Part shown: one piece after another, positions 12,801 through 27,800 of the stretch
Numbering within the stretch: the stretch's first letter is position 1
Layout of the letters: every line of letters begins with the position of its first letter
From: Acanthosepion pharaonis
Taxonomy: Eukaryota; Mollusca; Cephalopoda; Sepiida; Sepiidae
DNA: 64,000 nt
Assembly (NCBI GenBank): GCA_903632075.3
Contig: CAHIKZ030005578.1
Location: 1,100,001 to 1,164,000, forward strand
Direction of reading: 5' to 3'
Position numbers and translations under genes: made by a program
Notes under the pieces: model-generated
The model's input: the letters and a program-made list of their open reading frames with translations, nothing else
Told to the model about the DNA's origin: nothing
The model's database searches: none

Positions 12801-14843
12801 ATTCATCCAATGTTTATTATTAATTAAATGCCCATAATAGTTTTTTTTTTTCATCTTGAATGACGGCTTTTGTTCTGTAAAACCTGCCTGGGTGAGCTAA
12901 ACATAAAGATTTCTCGTCATGACTCATTAGAATTATATTAACTTCAACTCTCTTCAATGAAATTTATGAAGCTAAAATTCACCTAAATTAATGATGACCG
13001 CTAATGGAGATCACGTTTCAAGCCCGTTTAACACGATTTTATGGGATTTGATTGAAAATCTGCTGTCAAGCTGTTTGTAATATCTGACTGAATTTGTGAT
13101 ATAGTCTGAATGTAAATAGTGTAAATAATGTTTGTAATATGTTAAACCAAAAATATATTATGAATAATCCAGATAATCTGTTTGACGCTTGACAAAGACT
13201 TCTTCTTCTTTTATGTACCATGTCTCTTCAGGACATTGGTACATAGATTTTGGCTATCAATTTCCTGTCCTTTGTAGCTCTTTATAAATTTTGTTATATT
13301 TCCTCAATTTTGTTCTGCCATCCATTTACTTAAGCTCGCTAAGTAGGTTGTGCGTTATTTTTCCCTCCACTCTCCACCACTTCAATTTGTCCTGTACTTT
13401 CATAATATTTCATTGCTCAACGAATTTGCCTCATTTCTCGAGAATGAATGAGAACCATATTAAATTATTTTATTTTGTTCAGCAACTATTAACATTTATT
13501 CAATTGTTGGAATAATTTAGAAGCGTATCAAAACAACCCTTTCTCTATTTAATCATACTTTTCTAGTCAATGTTGATCTTATTTTTTATTCGTTAAATCT
13601 GTACAACGTAAACAAATGCATTTAACACCTTTAAATTTTTGGCAGGAAAAACACTATCAGCAGGATCAGTAGATTTTAGAGTTGTTCGTCATTAGTTTTA
13701 AGAAAGCTTGAAAAAAGTCTATGAGAAAAAGCCTAAGATGCAAGCTACAAATTAGGTATGTCAACATCAAGTACAGAAGTTTAAATATATGGGAAGCGTT
13801 TTAACAAAGAATGGAAAACGCATTATTCAAATTTGAACATGCATTGGACTAGAGGCATTCCAAAAGCTAAATAAGTGGCAGAGAAACAGAAATATTTCAT
13901 TAGAAACAAAGAAAAGATTCCTAGATTGCTATGTATTATCCATCCTCTTATATGGCAGTTGGTGCTAGACAATCTTCCTATGTATGAGGGAAAAAATAAA
14001 GAAATATGATTCTACAGAAGGATACTGAAAATTCTATGAACGAAGAAAGAAAACAACAAAGAAGTCTTAAAGAAAATGGCAACAAAAAGAACACTTATGC
14101 TCAGAATCAAGAAAGTTCAACTGAAATTCTTTGGATGCATAATGAGGGAAGCAGGCTTAGTACACTTAACCCTTACATGGAATATTTAGGACAAGAGAGA
14201 TAGAAGGTAGGACACCATCTACCTGACGGGCTTGTGTGAATGGATGGTGAGGCGCAGCAGGAGCTTCAGTAAAAGAGAAAAACTAATAAAGGTCAAAAGG
14301 GATAAGAAGCTTTGGAGAGCCATAATCACTCATGTCCTAAAGGGAGGCTGCATATAGAAGAAAGTCAACTTCTGAACTTAACTTTGAAAAGGAGAATAAC
14401 TCAGATTTTTTTAAAATACGTTTTTAATTAGATCCAATAATAAATTAGAATTCAAAGTATATCGACAAATAAGAACGACTATATTCCTTTTTTCACGCAT
14501 CATGACAATATCATAAAAACCTGTTTAATGACAGGTTTATCTGAGAGCATTTAGAATATGGAGCACTCACAATCGAGACGAAGAACTTAAATGAATTCTA
14601 AATAAATTCAAATCAATACAATAATCTACTTACTTGATACTAACCGCAAAAAAACAAAACTCTAAATATACACATCGAGAATAAACGTGAAAATAAGATA
14701 GCAATTAATGGCAAACTAATCCATATAATTGTTGACAAACTCAAAGACTTTGGAATTAAAACGACCTCAAGCACATCGTCTATGACAAAATATATAATTA
14801 TTAAGTGTAAATACAATAATAATAAATATGATTCAAACGTTGG

Positions 14844-14933
<90 letters not shown>

Positions 14934-15056
14934 GAAATGGATTAAGTCCAAAAATTATTTAATATAATTTCTGTTTATAAAAATAACGTTTTACCTCCTA
15001 ACAGCCTTCTCCGAAATCATTTCGTTTTCTATTTTAATCAGTTCTTGGCAAAGAAA

Positions 15057-15096
<40 letters not shown>

Positions 15097-15816
15097 CTAA
15101 TGATTTAAAATATGTTTTTTCGCTACACAGTAATAACCATGTTTCAAAAATGGAAGCTAAAAACTTCAAATTTAATTTTGTAATTAAATCAAAAGCGTTA
15201 GTTCCATTTCATCTTCAAGTGAATATTGGAATAACTTATTTTTAAATTTACTTAGTTTTAAACATGCACATAAATTCATAATTCCTTGTTTCCAAGGATA
15301 CAGAGAAATCCAATCATTCAGACAAGGGGCGGTAGTGTGTTCATTTTTATTAACTATTTTTGTATCTATTATGAGTTACGTTCGAAAAAGAGGTTAAGTT
15401 TAGGGAGGGTCTGGGTTTTTTCTATTTTTAACTGCAAAAAGTCTTTCGGCATTATTTCTTACTTGTATATTTAAAGATTTTTTTTATGGGATGTTTATAT
15501 TAGAATACGTTTTATTTAACTACAATTTTAAAATATTTTCACTCTTAATTACTAATAAACTACTATATTTCTTTTTAAAACTAATAAATGTAATAGAATT
15601 ACTTAAATTATATAAAATTATTTTTTCATATCAAATATAAGCTCGCATTTTTTACTTTTATTTTTAAATATTACTTAAGGAAAATTTTTGACAATGACGG
15701 CAAAAAATAGAATAGAATTTCTCTGAAATTGTATGCACTTTAAATTTACATTGAGAACTATTTTGCAAAAATAAAAATAAATAAGAACACCGGATTATAT
15801 ATCTTACTGTTCTTTT

Positions 15817-15871
<55 letters not shown>

Positions 15872-18800
15872 GACTCTCCATTCGATGTAGAGGGTCAAGC
15901 AGTTCAGTTCTTAGGAACCGACAGCCCAGACACTCATGGAGTAACGGATAGCGGCTTGGATTATGGAATCGGTGAGCCGAATTCACTACATTCACCTATG
16001 TGTTAATAACTTCTCTCTCCAGCTATGGGTAAATAGCAGGACAGACTGGGTTCTAAAAGCTTGGATTGCAACTGGTCTAGGAGAAGGACAACTTTGGGGA
16101 TGTAGTGCATCATGTCTCTGTATTCAGCCTTTCAAAAAAATTGTAATATATATATATATATATATATACACGCACACAGATATATACATATATATGCATA
16201 TATATACATATATATGCATATACATATATATATACATAAATACATACATATATACACATATATACATAAATATATATATATGTGCATAAATATATATATA
16301 TATGTGTATATACATATACACATATATATGTGTATATACATATGCACACACACACATTTATACGTATATATATGTATATATATTTTATATCTGTATATAT
16401 ATTTATATATGCTGATGATCAACCTCCGGATCTTTACAGATGATGGCTGCCTTAATCATGTTCACTCCCCAACCTCGCATCCCTCTCGGGCATGTGACTT
16501 TCCAGGCTGGCTGCAGACTTGAATAACTTGTTACACAAGTGACAGACGAACAATGTGCTTGCCACCACCTTGATGGATTCACACCGCTGTGCCTGATTCA
16601 TGTACACCACCATGTAACTTTTCAGTTCGGATACCTTTTCACATAGCGTACAGGCTGTGACACTCTATGTCTTGGGAATGTCAAGGGTGATTTTTTTTTC
16701 TTTATGTGACTTCACATGATTCACCCAGCCAGCTTTGAAAGAAGTATGTGCTGACAGAAATCACATGTCCAGCCCTTGATACCCTCATCGAGTCCATGGT
16801 TATCACCCATTCGAAGTCGCCGCTTCAGCCTTTTATGTTCCAGACGACATTATTCGAAGACTTGACACCCGTCTCTTATTTGACCTCTCCATCCAGTTCT
16901 GTCTAAGGTCATTTCTTCCCAATTGTTGAAGTCAAATGCTAGTTTGTTTTTTTATTTGTACTGAGGACGCTATCCAATACTCAGCTCATCATAAAACAAT
17001 TGTTTTGGGAGTCTACTATCCTTCATTCAAATTATGCGTCCTGTCCATCACATTTGGGAAGATGTTACAAGAGCCTCTATGCTTTGTCAGTTGATTCTGA
17101 CTAGGACATCAGTATCAGTTCTGCTTTCCCATTTGAAATTCAATATAAGTCTTAGGCATTTCTGCTGGAAACGCTCAAGTATTTTTATGTTTGTTGAGTA
17201 GGCGCATAGAAGAACTGTCAGAACGCAAGCTCTATACACACATACCTTGGTATGGTTGGTAATGTCACGAGCTGCCCATACTCTCCTTTCCAGCTTTCCG
17301 AAGGCTGCTGAGGCCATCTGGATGCGTAGATATATTTCAGCATCCAGAGAGGCATCTTTTGTAATTGTGCTACCAAGGTAAACAAACTTCTAATCTTATT
17401 CCATGAACAAAGATGTTGGGCTCGATATATGGCTCACCGGGATGCAGGAGTAATCATTACCTTGGTTTTTGTGAGGCTTATCGCTAGACCAAATGCTATG
17501 CATGAGGATGAGAAACGGTCCATATGCATGTCAGCTTCTGTATGAGCTAAGAAGTCAACGTCGTCTCCATAGAGTAGCTCTCTAATCAAAGCTTGCAAAA
17601 TTTTCGACTTGGCATTGGACCATCTCAGATCGAAAACCCTTCCAGTGGTTCTAATCGCAAATGGATGCCTTCATCACAACTTTGGAAAGCATGCGCAAGT
17701 AGAGCAGCAAAAAATAAAGATAGATAAAAGCGTGGGAGCAGGGATATCGCCCTGCTTTACGCCATTGTCAATAGGGATTTCCCCTGAGAGTAGCCCTTTG
17801 AAAGTAACCCAGGCTTTTATATTCCTGTGCAGCTGCTTGACGATTTCAACAAACCCTGGTGGACATCCTACCTTTCTGAGTACTATCCAGAGAGCATCTT
17901 GGCTAACAGTGTCGAAAGCCTTCGGCAAATCTACAAATACCTAATAGAGGGGCATATTCTGCTCCTGCAGAAAAGATCATGTCAGTTGTCCCTCTTCCAC
18001 CCCCTAAAATCACTCTGTGATTCTGGGATAGCTACAGGACAGATATCTTTTTATTAGATAATATTCTCTCGAGAACCTTCCCAATAGGCTCCAACAAAGT
18101 GATACTTCGATAGTTACCACATAATGATTTTTCACCTTTACCGTTGTATAGGGAGAGCAGGATACCATCGACCCAGTCTTGTGAAAACCGGGGTCCCATT
18201 TCAACAATCGATAATGTGATTTGTTATTATTTCCGTCGCGTTATGACTTCCAACCTTCAGGTTCTTTACAAGAGTTAAATTGTTTGATTCCCTGTCTGAT
18301 TTCGTGAAGTGTAGATTGACGATCCATTTGGTGAACAATGTCACACTGAGGCAGGCTCATTATAATGCTGTAATTGAGAGAAGAAGGATTATCAAATAGA
18401 TCCGTGAAATTTTCTTCCCATCGTCGAAGTATTTCTTCTGGTACTTTGATGGTATTAGAATTGTCTTTTGACTTCAGAGTGGTAGCGAGGATGTTGGTGG
18501 ACTAAAGACTTGACGTATCAATGAATAGAATGATTTGGAATCTTTAGTGTTTAAGGCTTGTTAAATATCAGAGGCCATGTTCCTCCACCAATCATTTTTC
18601 ATCCTGCATAGTTCACGTTGTAGGATTAACTTGTGGTCCTTGTAAGCTTTCTCGGCTGCTGGTTGCTTTTCAAAATTTTGGTTAAATAGCTTTTTATATG
18701 GAGTGTGCTTGGTTTCCAATAGCTGGTTGATGTGATGTGAATGTTATTGTCATCAAACCAATCCTTGTTTCCTGATTCTGAAACCAAGTACGTTGGTCCC

Positions 18801-21800
18801 TATTGAATATACCTGGTCTCTAAATTTCTCCCAGTCAAGGCTATAAAGTCTTTACATCATGGTTGCACATATAACTGCTTGCTTTAATTTGGTCACAATT
18901 CGTTTCGGTGCTTTCACTCCATCCATACGAATTCTTTTACGAATACGCAGCTTGCAATTGTGGTCAGTTCCACATTCTGCGCTACGCATTACACGCACCG
19001 AACACACATCGCTTGAATCTCGTTTACGAGTGATGATGTAGTTTATCAAGTAACCATGCTTGGATCTCTGGTGAAACCACGTAGCTTTGTGCTTAATCTT
19101 TTGATAGAAAAACGTGTTGCAGATGATTAAATCAAGTTCTGAACAAAGTTCGAGAACTTCAATCCGCTTGTATTCATTTTACCAATACCGAAAGGGCCAA
19201 ATGCGCCCCAAGTTTGACAATCTTTGCCTACACGGGCATTAAAATCTTCAAGGATCAGTAATTTATCGCCAGCAGGCGTGTTTGTTATAGTAGAGCGAAT
19301 ATACTCGTAAAATGAATCGAGAACTTCCTCGATGGCCTGTAGGGTTGGTGCATAGATGGACAAGAGTGTTGAATGCCGATCATGCGTCAGTGATGTTACA
19401 AGAGCCTCTATGTTGAATGCCGATCATGCGTCAAGATAATTCTTCATAATTCTATCATTCACACTAGAAGGAAATTCGATGCGATCAAGAAGTGATGTTC
19501 TGATGGTAAATCACCACCCCTACCTCCGAAGTGTATTTATACATTTTCTTTGTTCTTAAAAATTTGCAACGAAAATATTAAACTCAGTTCATTTATTAGA
19601 TTGTTTATTTACAAGAATAATTTTATATTTACAACATTATAAAAATATGCAAAGCAACTAATACAATGCAATGTTTATCATTTACCACTTTGTAAAGTAA
19701 TAAATATGAAAACAATTTTTTATTCATAAATTTATTAAAAACATGACAAATTATAAAAATATATGAACCAACAATAATCAAATCTTTATTATTTACCATT
19801 TTATAAAGTTCAAATTGATTGGCCAAACATCGGCCAATCATTCCAAAGAACACAATTCGCCAGCTTCGTCAATTGCTTTAGTGTCCTCTCTTCATTTAAG
19901 ATTTCTTCATCGGTCAGCATTTTCTAGGCATTTTTAGGAAAATTAGCAACTATTTAAAAATCTTTCAAATTATGTTTTTCAAAAAAGAGTAGGAGCAGAG
20001 TAACTTACAATTGCAGAAGTTTCAAAACTTGATTTCTATTAATTAGGCATCTTTGATCCTAGATCACGATTATTAAAACAAAGAAAAATGGAAAATTAAA
20101 ACAAAAAGTATTCTAATAATTTGAGAGAAAAATGTATAATGTCCGGAAAAAATCATGCTTATTTAAATTTTCTTTTTCCAAACTCAGATATTTTTATACA
20201 ATTATGAATCAAAAACTCATTTTCATAGTTATTTATAAAACAGTAAATAATAAATATTACATTGTAGTTAGTTAATATATTTTGATAATTTTCTTTATAT
20301 TTTTTTATAAATTGTTTTAATAAATACATTTCTTTTCAAATGTATTTCTTTATCCAATGATAATAAATAAATATTATATATATTTTATTTTATAAATAAT
20401 AAATCTTTATAAAATGGTAATTAATAAATATGGCATTGTACTTGGTTCACATACTTTTATAATCTTGTTAATGAACTATCGAGGTAGTTTCGGTTGTATC
20501 CAGTAATAGCGGAGTCAACAGAAAAAAAAAACAATCTTTTGAAACAACGTTTTTTGGGGTTTTTTTTGCGTGCACGACTGTTAAGCTTAGCCCAGTTCTT
20601 TCTTTCCTTATTATTCTCAACACTTAATTAGTTTACCTGAGATGTTTTTGTATGAAATATTAATTATTTTCAGATTCAAATCATCATTAAGGATTCTAAT
20701 TGAATAAAATGTTGAACCAGGATTACAACCCTGTTTTAACAAGGAGAATTCATGAGAGAAGTTTCTCTATAGCGTCAATTGGTCGTTGAAAAATTTAATT
20801 TGATAATTACAGCAGCCAGGAAATCAGAGGTTTATACGAATATTAAATATAAATCTTATACAGTTTTTATTTTATCTCATCTTGTTTTCAAAGTTTTGCA
20901 TTAGTATAAAACATTTTATTAATGAAAAACCTTCAAGCATTTTGTTCTTTATTAAAAGTAGTTTAGAAGCTCCCACGGAGGGCTCTTGATCGGGCCTTCA
21001 GCCCAACAATGACACTTCATGCATTAAGTACATTTTATTAAACTTGAACAATATTTTTCAAACAGTTAACAGTTTTCATCAAAACAATGATATAATTTGT
21101 TTATTTGGAACTTATTGCAATGCTGCATGATAAACAACAATTTTGGTTTTCTAATTTGAGATCAATACAAATAGTTTGTTTCCATTCCCAAACCTTGAAT
21201 AAACAGCATAGAGCTGGCCGTGAGCAAACTAATGTTCCAGCAGATGAAGTACAGTTACTTTTAATGGTTGTCTTTGGGATTTATTGATTGACATTACGTA
21301 GCTCATTGGAAACTGAAGTCTTTTGAACTAAAAAGGAAAATCTGGTGGAATTAAGAGGATTCCTGGAATTAAAACTCTTTCCTCCTTTCCTGAACCAGTA
21401 AGGATCAGTGCTTCCAAGAGATGAAAAAGCATCTTCTTGATAGTTAACGTTGTTCCATTCCAAAGTTTTGGGTGATCTAGATTTCTCAATAGCATAACTG
21501 GCACATTTTCTTTTAGTTTCAGCTTGTATGATGGTATTCCAGGAGGACACAATGAGGTCAGCAACTTTATTGGATAATTCACTGCCTGCTCTTGTTCAAT
21601 GGAACAGTACTTCACGCTTTCTTCTGAAATTTCCAGTTCATGCTATACAGAGTTTGATTCTTGGGAGCTAATATTCCCCTCTTACAAAGCCAATTTGAAT
21701 CCATGAAATCGTGTTTAATGTTTGAATAAACATGGTTAATCAAGTCTTGGATACTTGAAACTGAAACTCTACAGCCATTTGGGAATTAAATATCTCAGTT

Positions 21801-24800
21801 TTGGACGATTTTGATGGTTCCATTGCCAAGCTGCAACAGCAAAGCAGAAAATCTTCCTGCTTCAAGGTCACCTGTTATTCTCTCATGTTTCTTTTCAAGC
21901 TGAGTCTTTGAACATGGCTCTAAATGTAAGACTTTTTCAAGCAAGCATTGATTTCATCAGCTGGAGTTCATCTTGCAATGACTGGTAATGTTTTAAATCA
22001 CCAGAGACTAGCACAGTGATACCTCCCATGATTTGTGTATTCTGCCTAATGTCTTTGAGTGTTTTGTCCAGGGCCTCAAATACTCACTTGTGTGCCATGG
22101 TACATTCATTCCAGACAATGAAGATTGTTTCCTCCAGTAGCTTGGTCAAGTTGGTTCATCTTTTGATGTTGCAAATAGGGATTTCCTTGTAGTTCAAATC
22201 CAATGGAAGTTTGATAGTCCTGTGTGCTGTACGCTCACCAGGCAAGAGGGTAACAGCAAATCCAGATGATGCTACTGCTAGATCTAGTTTTCTTTGGAGT
22301 TTCACTGCAGATAAAAAAAAGTTACTTACAAACGTTTTACCAGTACCTCCAGGTGCATTCAAGAAGAAAATCCCTCCATTGTTGTTGCTGATATCATCAA
22401 GGACCTTCTGATACACTTGCTGTTGGTCTTAGTTCAACAGGGGATCATTGTTTTGAACACACTGCCGCAGTTTTCTATGTTGTATCCTGTTTCTCTCAAA
22501 ACTTCTCTGTTGATCTGTCAAGTTTCTCTGTTTGGATGTGGCATACCAAAATTGCTGGACCAAAATTTCTGAGATCTCTTTGAACCAAGTTCATCACTTT
22601 GTCTTCAATTTCACAGAGGTAAATTTGCAATCTGATGATTCGATTCCAGTCCTGGATGAGCAAGTCTCATTTAAAGACGACTAGATATTTAAAAGTTAGA
22701 GAGTTGTGTGCCTTTAATTGAAAAAGTGTGACACACAGACATTTTCGCATTTATTATATAGAAGACATATAAAAGAATTAATCCAATATTTGCAAACTTT
22801 ACTGTTTTATTTGAATACTCTACCAATTCCTTCTTTCCCCCATCTCATAACCTAGAGTTTCGCTAACACGAAAATGGCAATAAAATTTTGCCCATTGCAT
22901 TTTTCGATGACGTTCATTTTTCAAAAATCATATTACGAGCAAAATAAAATCTTTTTTTATATCTGTTTTATATTTTAATTGATGCTTTTGTTTACTCATA
23001 AGCACAAAAGTATTAAATAAATATAAAGTAATTCCCTTACTATGCTGTGAAATTATCCATCAAGAAATCTCTCGCGTGAAACATCGCAAACCACTTTTGA
23101 TCCACTACCTTCTCAATAACCTGCACAAATCCGAATTTACGTTTGAGTTACCCGCTTAAAGCCAATCACTCAATACACGGAATAGATTTGTAGCGTTACA
23201 AAACTCACTTAAATGCTTTTTACAGAGCTAGAATACATGCACATGTCAAAGGATAAGGGATACATCACTTGACAGTCTGGCAAGGGGTGCAAAATATAAG
23301 TCGCCTCGTCAGTTTCATCAGAATGATGTTAAGTCTACCCAAGATCCATTTTCTCTCGCTTGAGATGGCTGAGGTAAAACCACGGACGCAAATCAAGTAA
23401 GATCTTAATTCACTCCTCTTTTCTATATCTGCTAATGTATATTCTGTTCGATCTATAAACAAATAATTTTCCTATTCAAGTTCTGTAAATTTGTAGTTTT
23501 CTAAATAAATCTTTTTTCTCTCAATTATACATTTTGTTCACCTATTAACACAGGGTTTCTATATATCGTGGATATAGTAAAGGATTACGTGGGGGAAATG
23601 ATGCCATTTTTTATCACCAGTCATTCTAAGAGATTTTCAAAAGTTCATTTGTTTCATGATTACAGTTTTCTTTTCACATTTATTTATTGTGTATTTTAGT
23701 CAACTTGAACGACTAATTTCCTGTACTGGAAATTGGGCTCGAAACAACTGTGGTACCAAAGCTGCCCAATTCACTGAGACCATGTTAGAATCCGGATTAA
23801 CATTTGTTCGGGCCCATATACAGTGCCAAAACCGAACAGGTAGGTTTAAAGCTCATCTTATACGATATGAAATAAAATAAATCATTTATATGTTCACGCT
23901 ATCACATCTCTCAGCAAAATACAGTACATTCAAGCACGAGCGGAAATGTATACATTCGTGAATTTTAATGACGTGATCGTGTTTCCTTTTATTTTTATAC
24001 GCATGCACAGACATATCAATGCAAACTTACAGATCTGTACGAGTGTAAAACGTAAATACTTGTGCTGTAATAATCTGGCTATGTTTTTTCCACCTCTCTC
24101 TCTCACACACACACACTTGTGAACAGGTGTATATTAACAAGTTATTTTCCAAGTAGATAAACTGGCACCCAACTACTTACCCATCTCTTTTTGAGATTCT
24201 TAAATGCGTACAATAAGCCTTGCTTTGATTTATGAATGATGACATCAAAATTTCAGGTAATGAATATGCTTGTTCATTGAGCAACATTGAAAGAAGAATC
24301 GATCATTGTGCTTCCAATCTGGAGTTGTCTGAATTGGACTTGTCTACATTTATCATTGATCCAGTTCCTGACTGGTCAGAACAGAAATTAACATTCGTAT
24401 GCAGGTAAACAATTATTCCTTCATCTATCTTGTTGTTTTTTAGGGAGGGGGTCAATACAATTAGTTTTCTTTCATCCTTCCTCTTTCACTGTGCTCCGTC
24501 CGTCCGTAAAATTGGTTGATACTTGATCAAGTAATTTCTCCGACTCAATTAGCCACTTTTCTACTCACAATCCCCTGTTTTGTTCACCATCCATTATGAG
24601 TAAGTCAGGCAGCATCCATTACGACAAAATTCTTTTAGATATCTTTCGTTGAATCTTCATTATCTTTTTGTTTGCTTATATATGAGTGCCTTTCACTTAT
24701 TGCCAGTATTTTGCCCAAATTGCATCCCAACACACAGCATAGGATTATGGACAATTATCTTTATATTAATTGTTAAGAAGTTAAAACAACTATCGTAAAA

Positions 24801-27800
24801 ATTGCATTGTGAGTATTCACTGGACAATATTTGAACTTCGATTCTCATCATCCATACAGTATGAAAATATACAACATCGAAAATAATTATCAGTAACGAC
24901 ACTGACATACCGGGTGTAACAGTAAAATTGTTCAAATCGTGTTACAGCATAATTGTCCATCCCACAAAATGTTTAATATCTAAAAACACTAATTGAGTTC
25001 CTTTTTTCCAGGTTTTCAGATAAGATGTTTAACCATCTTGATACCATTTGTAAAAACGTTATTTAGCTAGAAAGAAAAAAAGTTAAATCGTTTTGTATCA
25101 GCTCCACGGTCTTCTCATTCAGGCCTTTAGTAACGGTACCAACATTCATACTCTGGCTTCCATCTTCAAAGTCCATTCAAGAACCATCCTGAGAATGGCG
25201 AATAAGTTTTAAAAAGAGGGAACAGTAGGAAGGAAAACTGCATCAGGAGGTCACAACAGCAAGAGGAATCATCATTTCAACTTAAAGCTAAAGGGATCAA
25301 TTAGAAAAGATAATCCATAAGACGTTTTGAACGTGAGAGAATATTACTGAATCCAATACTGTTATAAAAACCTCGGTGAATCTCAGTAAGATATCTTTAA
25401 TCATTTCTAAGGTACAACGGTTCAAAACTTAATCTAGCAATTGAAACATTTTGCTGTTACACCCGGTATATAACAGTAGATGATCAGTATAAAAAGAAGT
25501 CACTCTTCAGAATAGCAAGTATAAGGATGACATCCACTAGAAGTTCAAGGGTGGAGGATAATAGTAAAAAAAAACTGCCAATGTCTGTCAACTTTACATG
25601 AGACATGTCCGAAAGGATCGGGAAGATGTACGGTTCATACAGGGGCAGCGAAACTTGCCACATACGATAAAGTTCAGATACTTGAGAGCTGCAAGACATG
25701 AACAAAATTTGCATTCAAGGCGTATTACTTGATACAAGATAATCCCAAGTATGGAAAGCAGAATTATAAAAATTTACTTCTTTGGATTTCATAAAGGATT
25801 TTTTTGAAAATTTCTAAGAAGGTTGTTGAATATTTCGACAGACACCTGAAGAAAACCGGAGGGTACAAATGGTCGAAATGTTATATGTCTTGCTAAATTT
25901 TTTGTTATACTCTCCGACCTCCTTTAGATGTCAGTCGACGTATTCGATAACATTTCGTAAATTTGAAATGAACCCTTTATTCAATCAATGGAAGTAGATT
26001 GTTTTTATTCTGTTTTCCATGCTTAAGAGATATTTAATTCCAATTAATACTCACCTGCCAGGTTCATCTTTATGTCATTTGTTCATTTCTTTCACAGTAT
26101 GTGACCTTTCAATAGATTCAGGGTTTCAACGTCTTTCTGCTTATGCATGTGTCTTTTGTATTTTTCTGAATAACTTCTAACATATGACTCACTTTGATGC
26201 ACAGTAAGGAATTCGACACTAGACAATATTTCTTTTGTTTTTGCTTTTTTTAGATCTGATCTGAATGCGTGCGGGTGAGAATTTCATTAAATATAAAAGA
26301 ATGAAAAGTGCGAGCGCACGCGCGCGTGTGTGAGAGATGAGAGAGAGTGAACAATTGTAAACAAGAAGATACTGGTTCATACACAAGCTAAAAATATTTA
26401 CTATATAATCAAGATCAAGGCAATGAAGAAAAGAAAAAAATAAGCTAACGTTAAAGTACAACATAATAGAATTTACGTAATAATTGTTATTTTATTAAGC
26501 GGGAAAGACCTCTACGTAAACATTGTTTGCAATAACAGCAAGAAAAATTTACTGCATTTTGCAACAACAAATTAAATTTTCTTGTCAATCATGCGTAATA
26601 AATTTAAATTGAATTAAGTATTTCGAATTCCTAATATTATAATAACTTGGCTAAAAATTTAAACATTTTTGGGATCTTTTCTGTTTATTCATCTAAAAAA
26701 TATTAATTCACCCTAAAATAAAAATGATTTTATATTTCTAAAATTCAAACCAAATTCTCCCATTGCACTCCGATTGGGTTGACTTTAACGATCGCCCCAA
26801 ATGTAGGCGACTTGGGTGCGATATGTGGGGTCAGCATTCACGTCACCCCAATAAACAAGGCAAAGACAGATTTATATATATATATATATTTTAAATTGTA
26901 AAAATTCCTTGTAAGTACCTTGAATAAGGAGTATGTATGCATATAAATAGTATACATAAGCATTCTGGTAGGTATATATATACATTCCTATCAGATTGTT
27001 TATATGAATTGTATTCAATGTTAATGCACGGAAGAATATCTAAAGTGGTACAAATAATTCTAAGGCACCTCACAAATAGGAAGTGGAAATTTCAAATCCT
27101 CATCAAATAACCTAATTTGTTACTTTTGAAAAAAGAGTATCCGATTTTAAAAAAGAAATTAAAGTCAATTTTTAGCGATTTTTCCCATATATGCATTTAA
27201 AAAAAATAACAGGTTCCCATTGAAAACTTGTCTATGAACAGCTTGAAGATGAGCTTGATCACTTGCATAAAGTGTGGCCGAGTTAAAATCACGGAATATC
27301 TTGTGGTCTCAATGCAAAACAACTGAATTCTGATTTTACAATAAAAAGGAATGCATTGTAATTATTAATTACTGACCCATTTATGTCTAATAAAAAAAAA
27401 ATACTCCGTATTCAGAATGTGTAACATTTAAAAAATTTTTTTTTGTCGAAAACACCTAGTTACAACTGATTTAAAAATTGAATTCCTTCGTCATTTTACA
27501 TACATAACAAAATGGGTTTGGGTGCCACACAGCTAATAACGAGCTAGTTCCCGGAAATATCACCTATCGCGATGGACGGGTGTTATTTCAGAGAAGCTCC
27601 GTGCCTTGAGCACCTATTGAGACTTAAGCTCAGTCCAGACCTCAAGTGGAACTCTTGCATACAATCCATCGCTAAAGATGCTGGGAAATTGGCCGGCTCC
27701 CTGTCCCACTCCAGTAAGTACCTGATCCCCCCCTGTGATCCTCTATCTTTATAAGCGCCAGATCAGGCTGAAAATGGAGTAGCTCTGCGCAGGAGCTGGC

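Noticed and set aside
14640..14967. Long Tyr-Ile reading frames at this and all other (TA)n tracts
   Set aside because: They are translations of dinucleotide repeats, open on both strands, with no other coding signal.
16410..16440. Hammerhead core at TGCTGATGATC
   Set aside because: No GAAA box follows at a workable distance.
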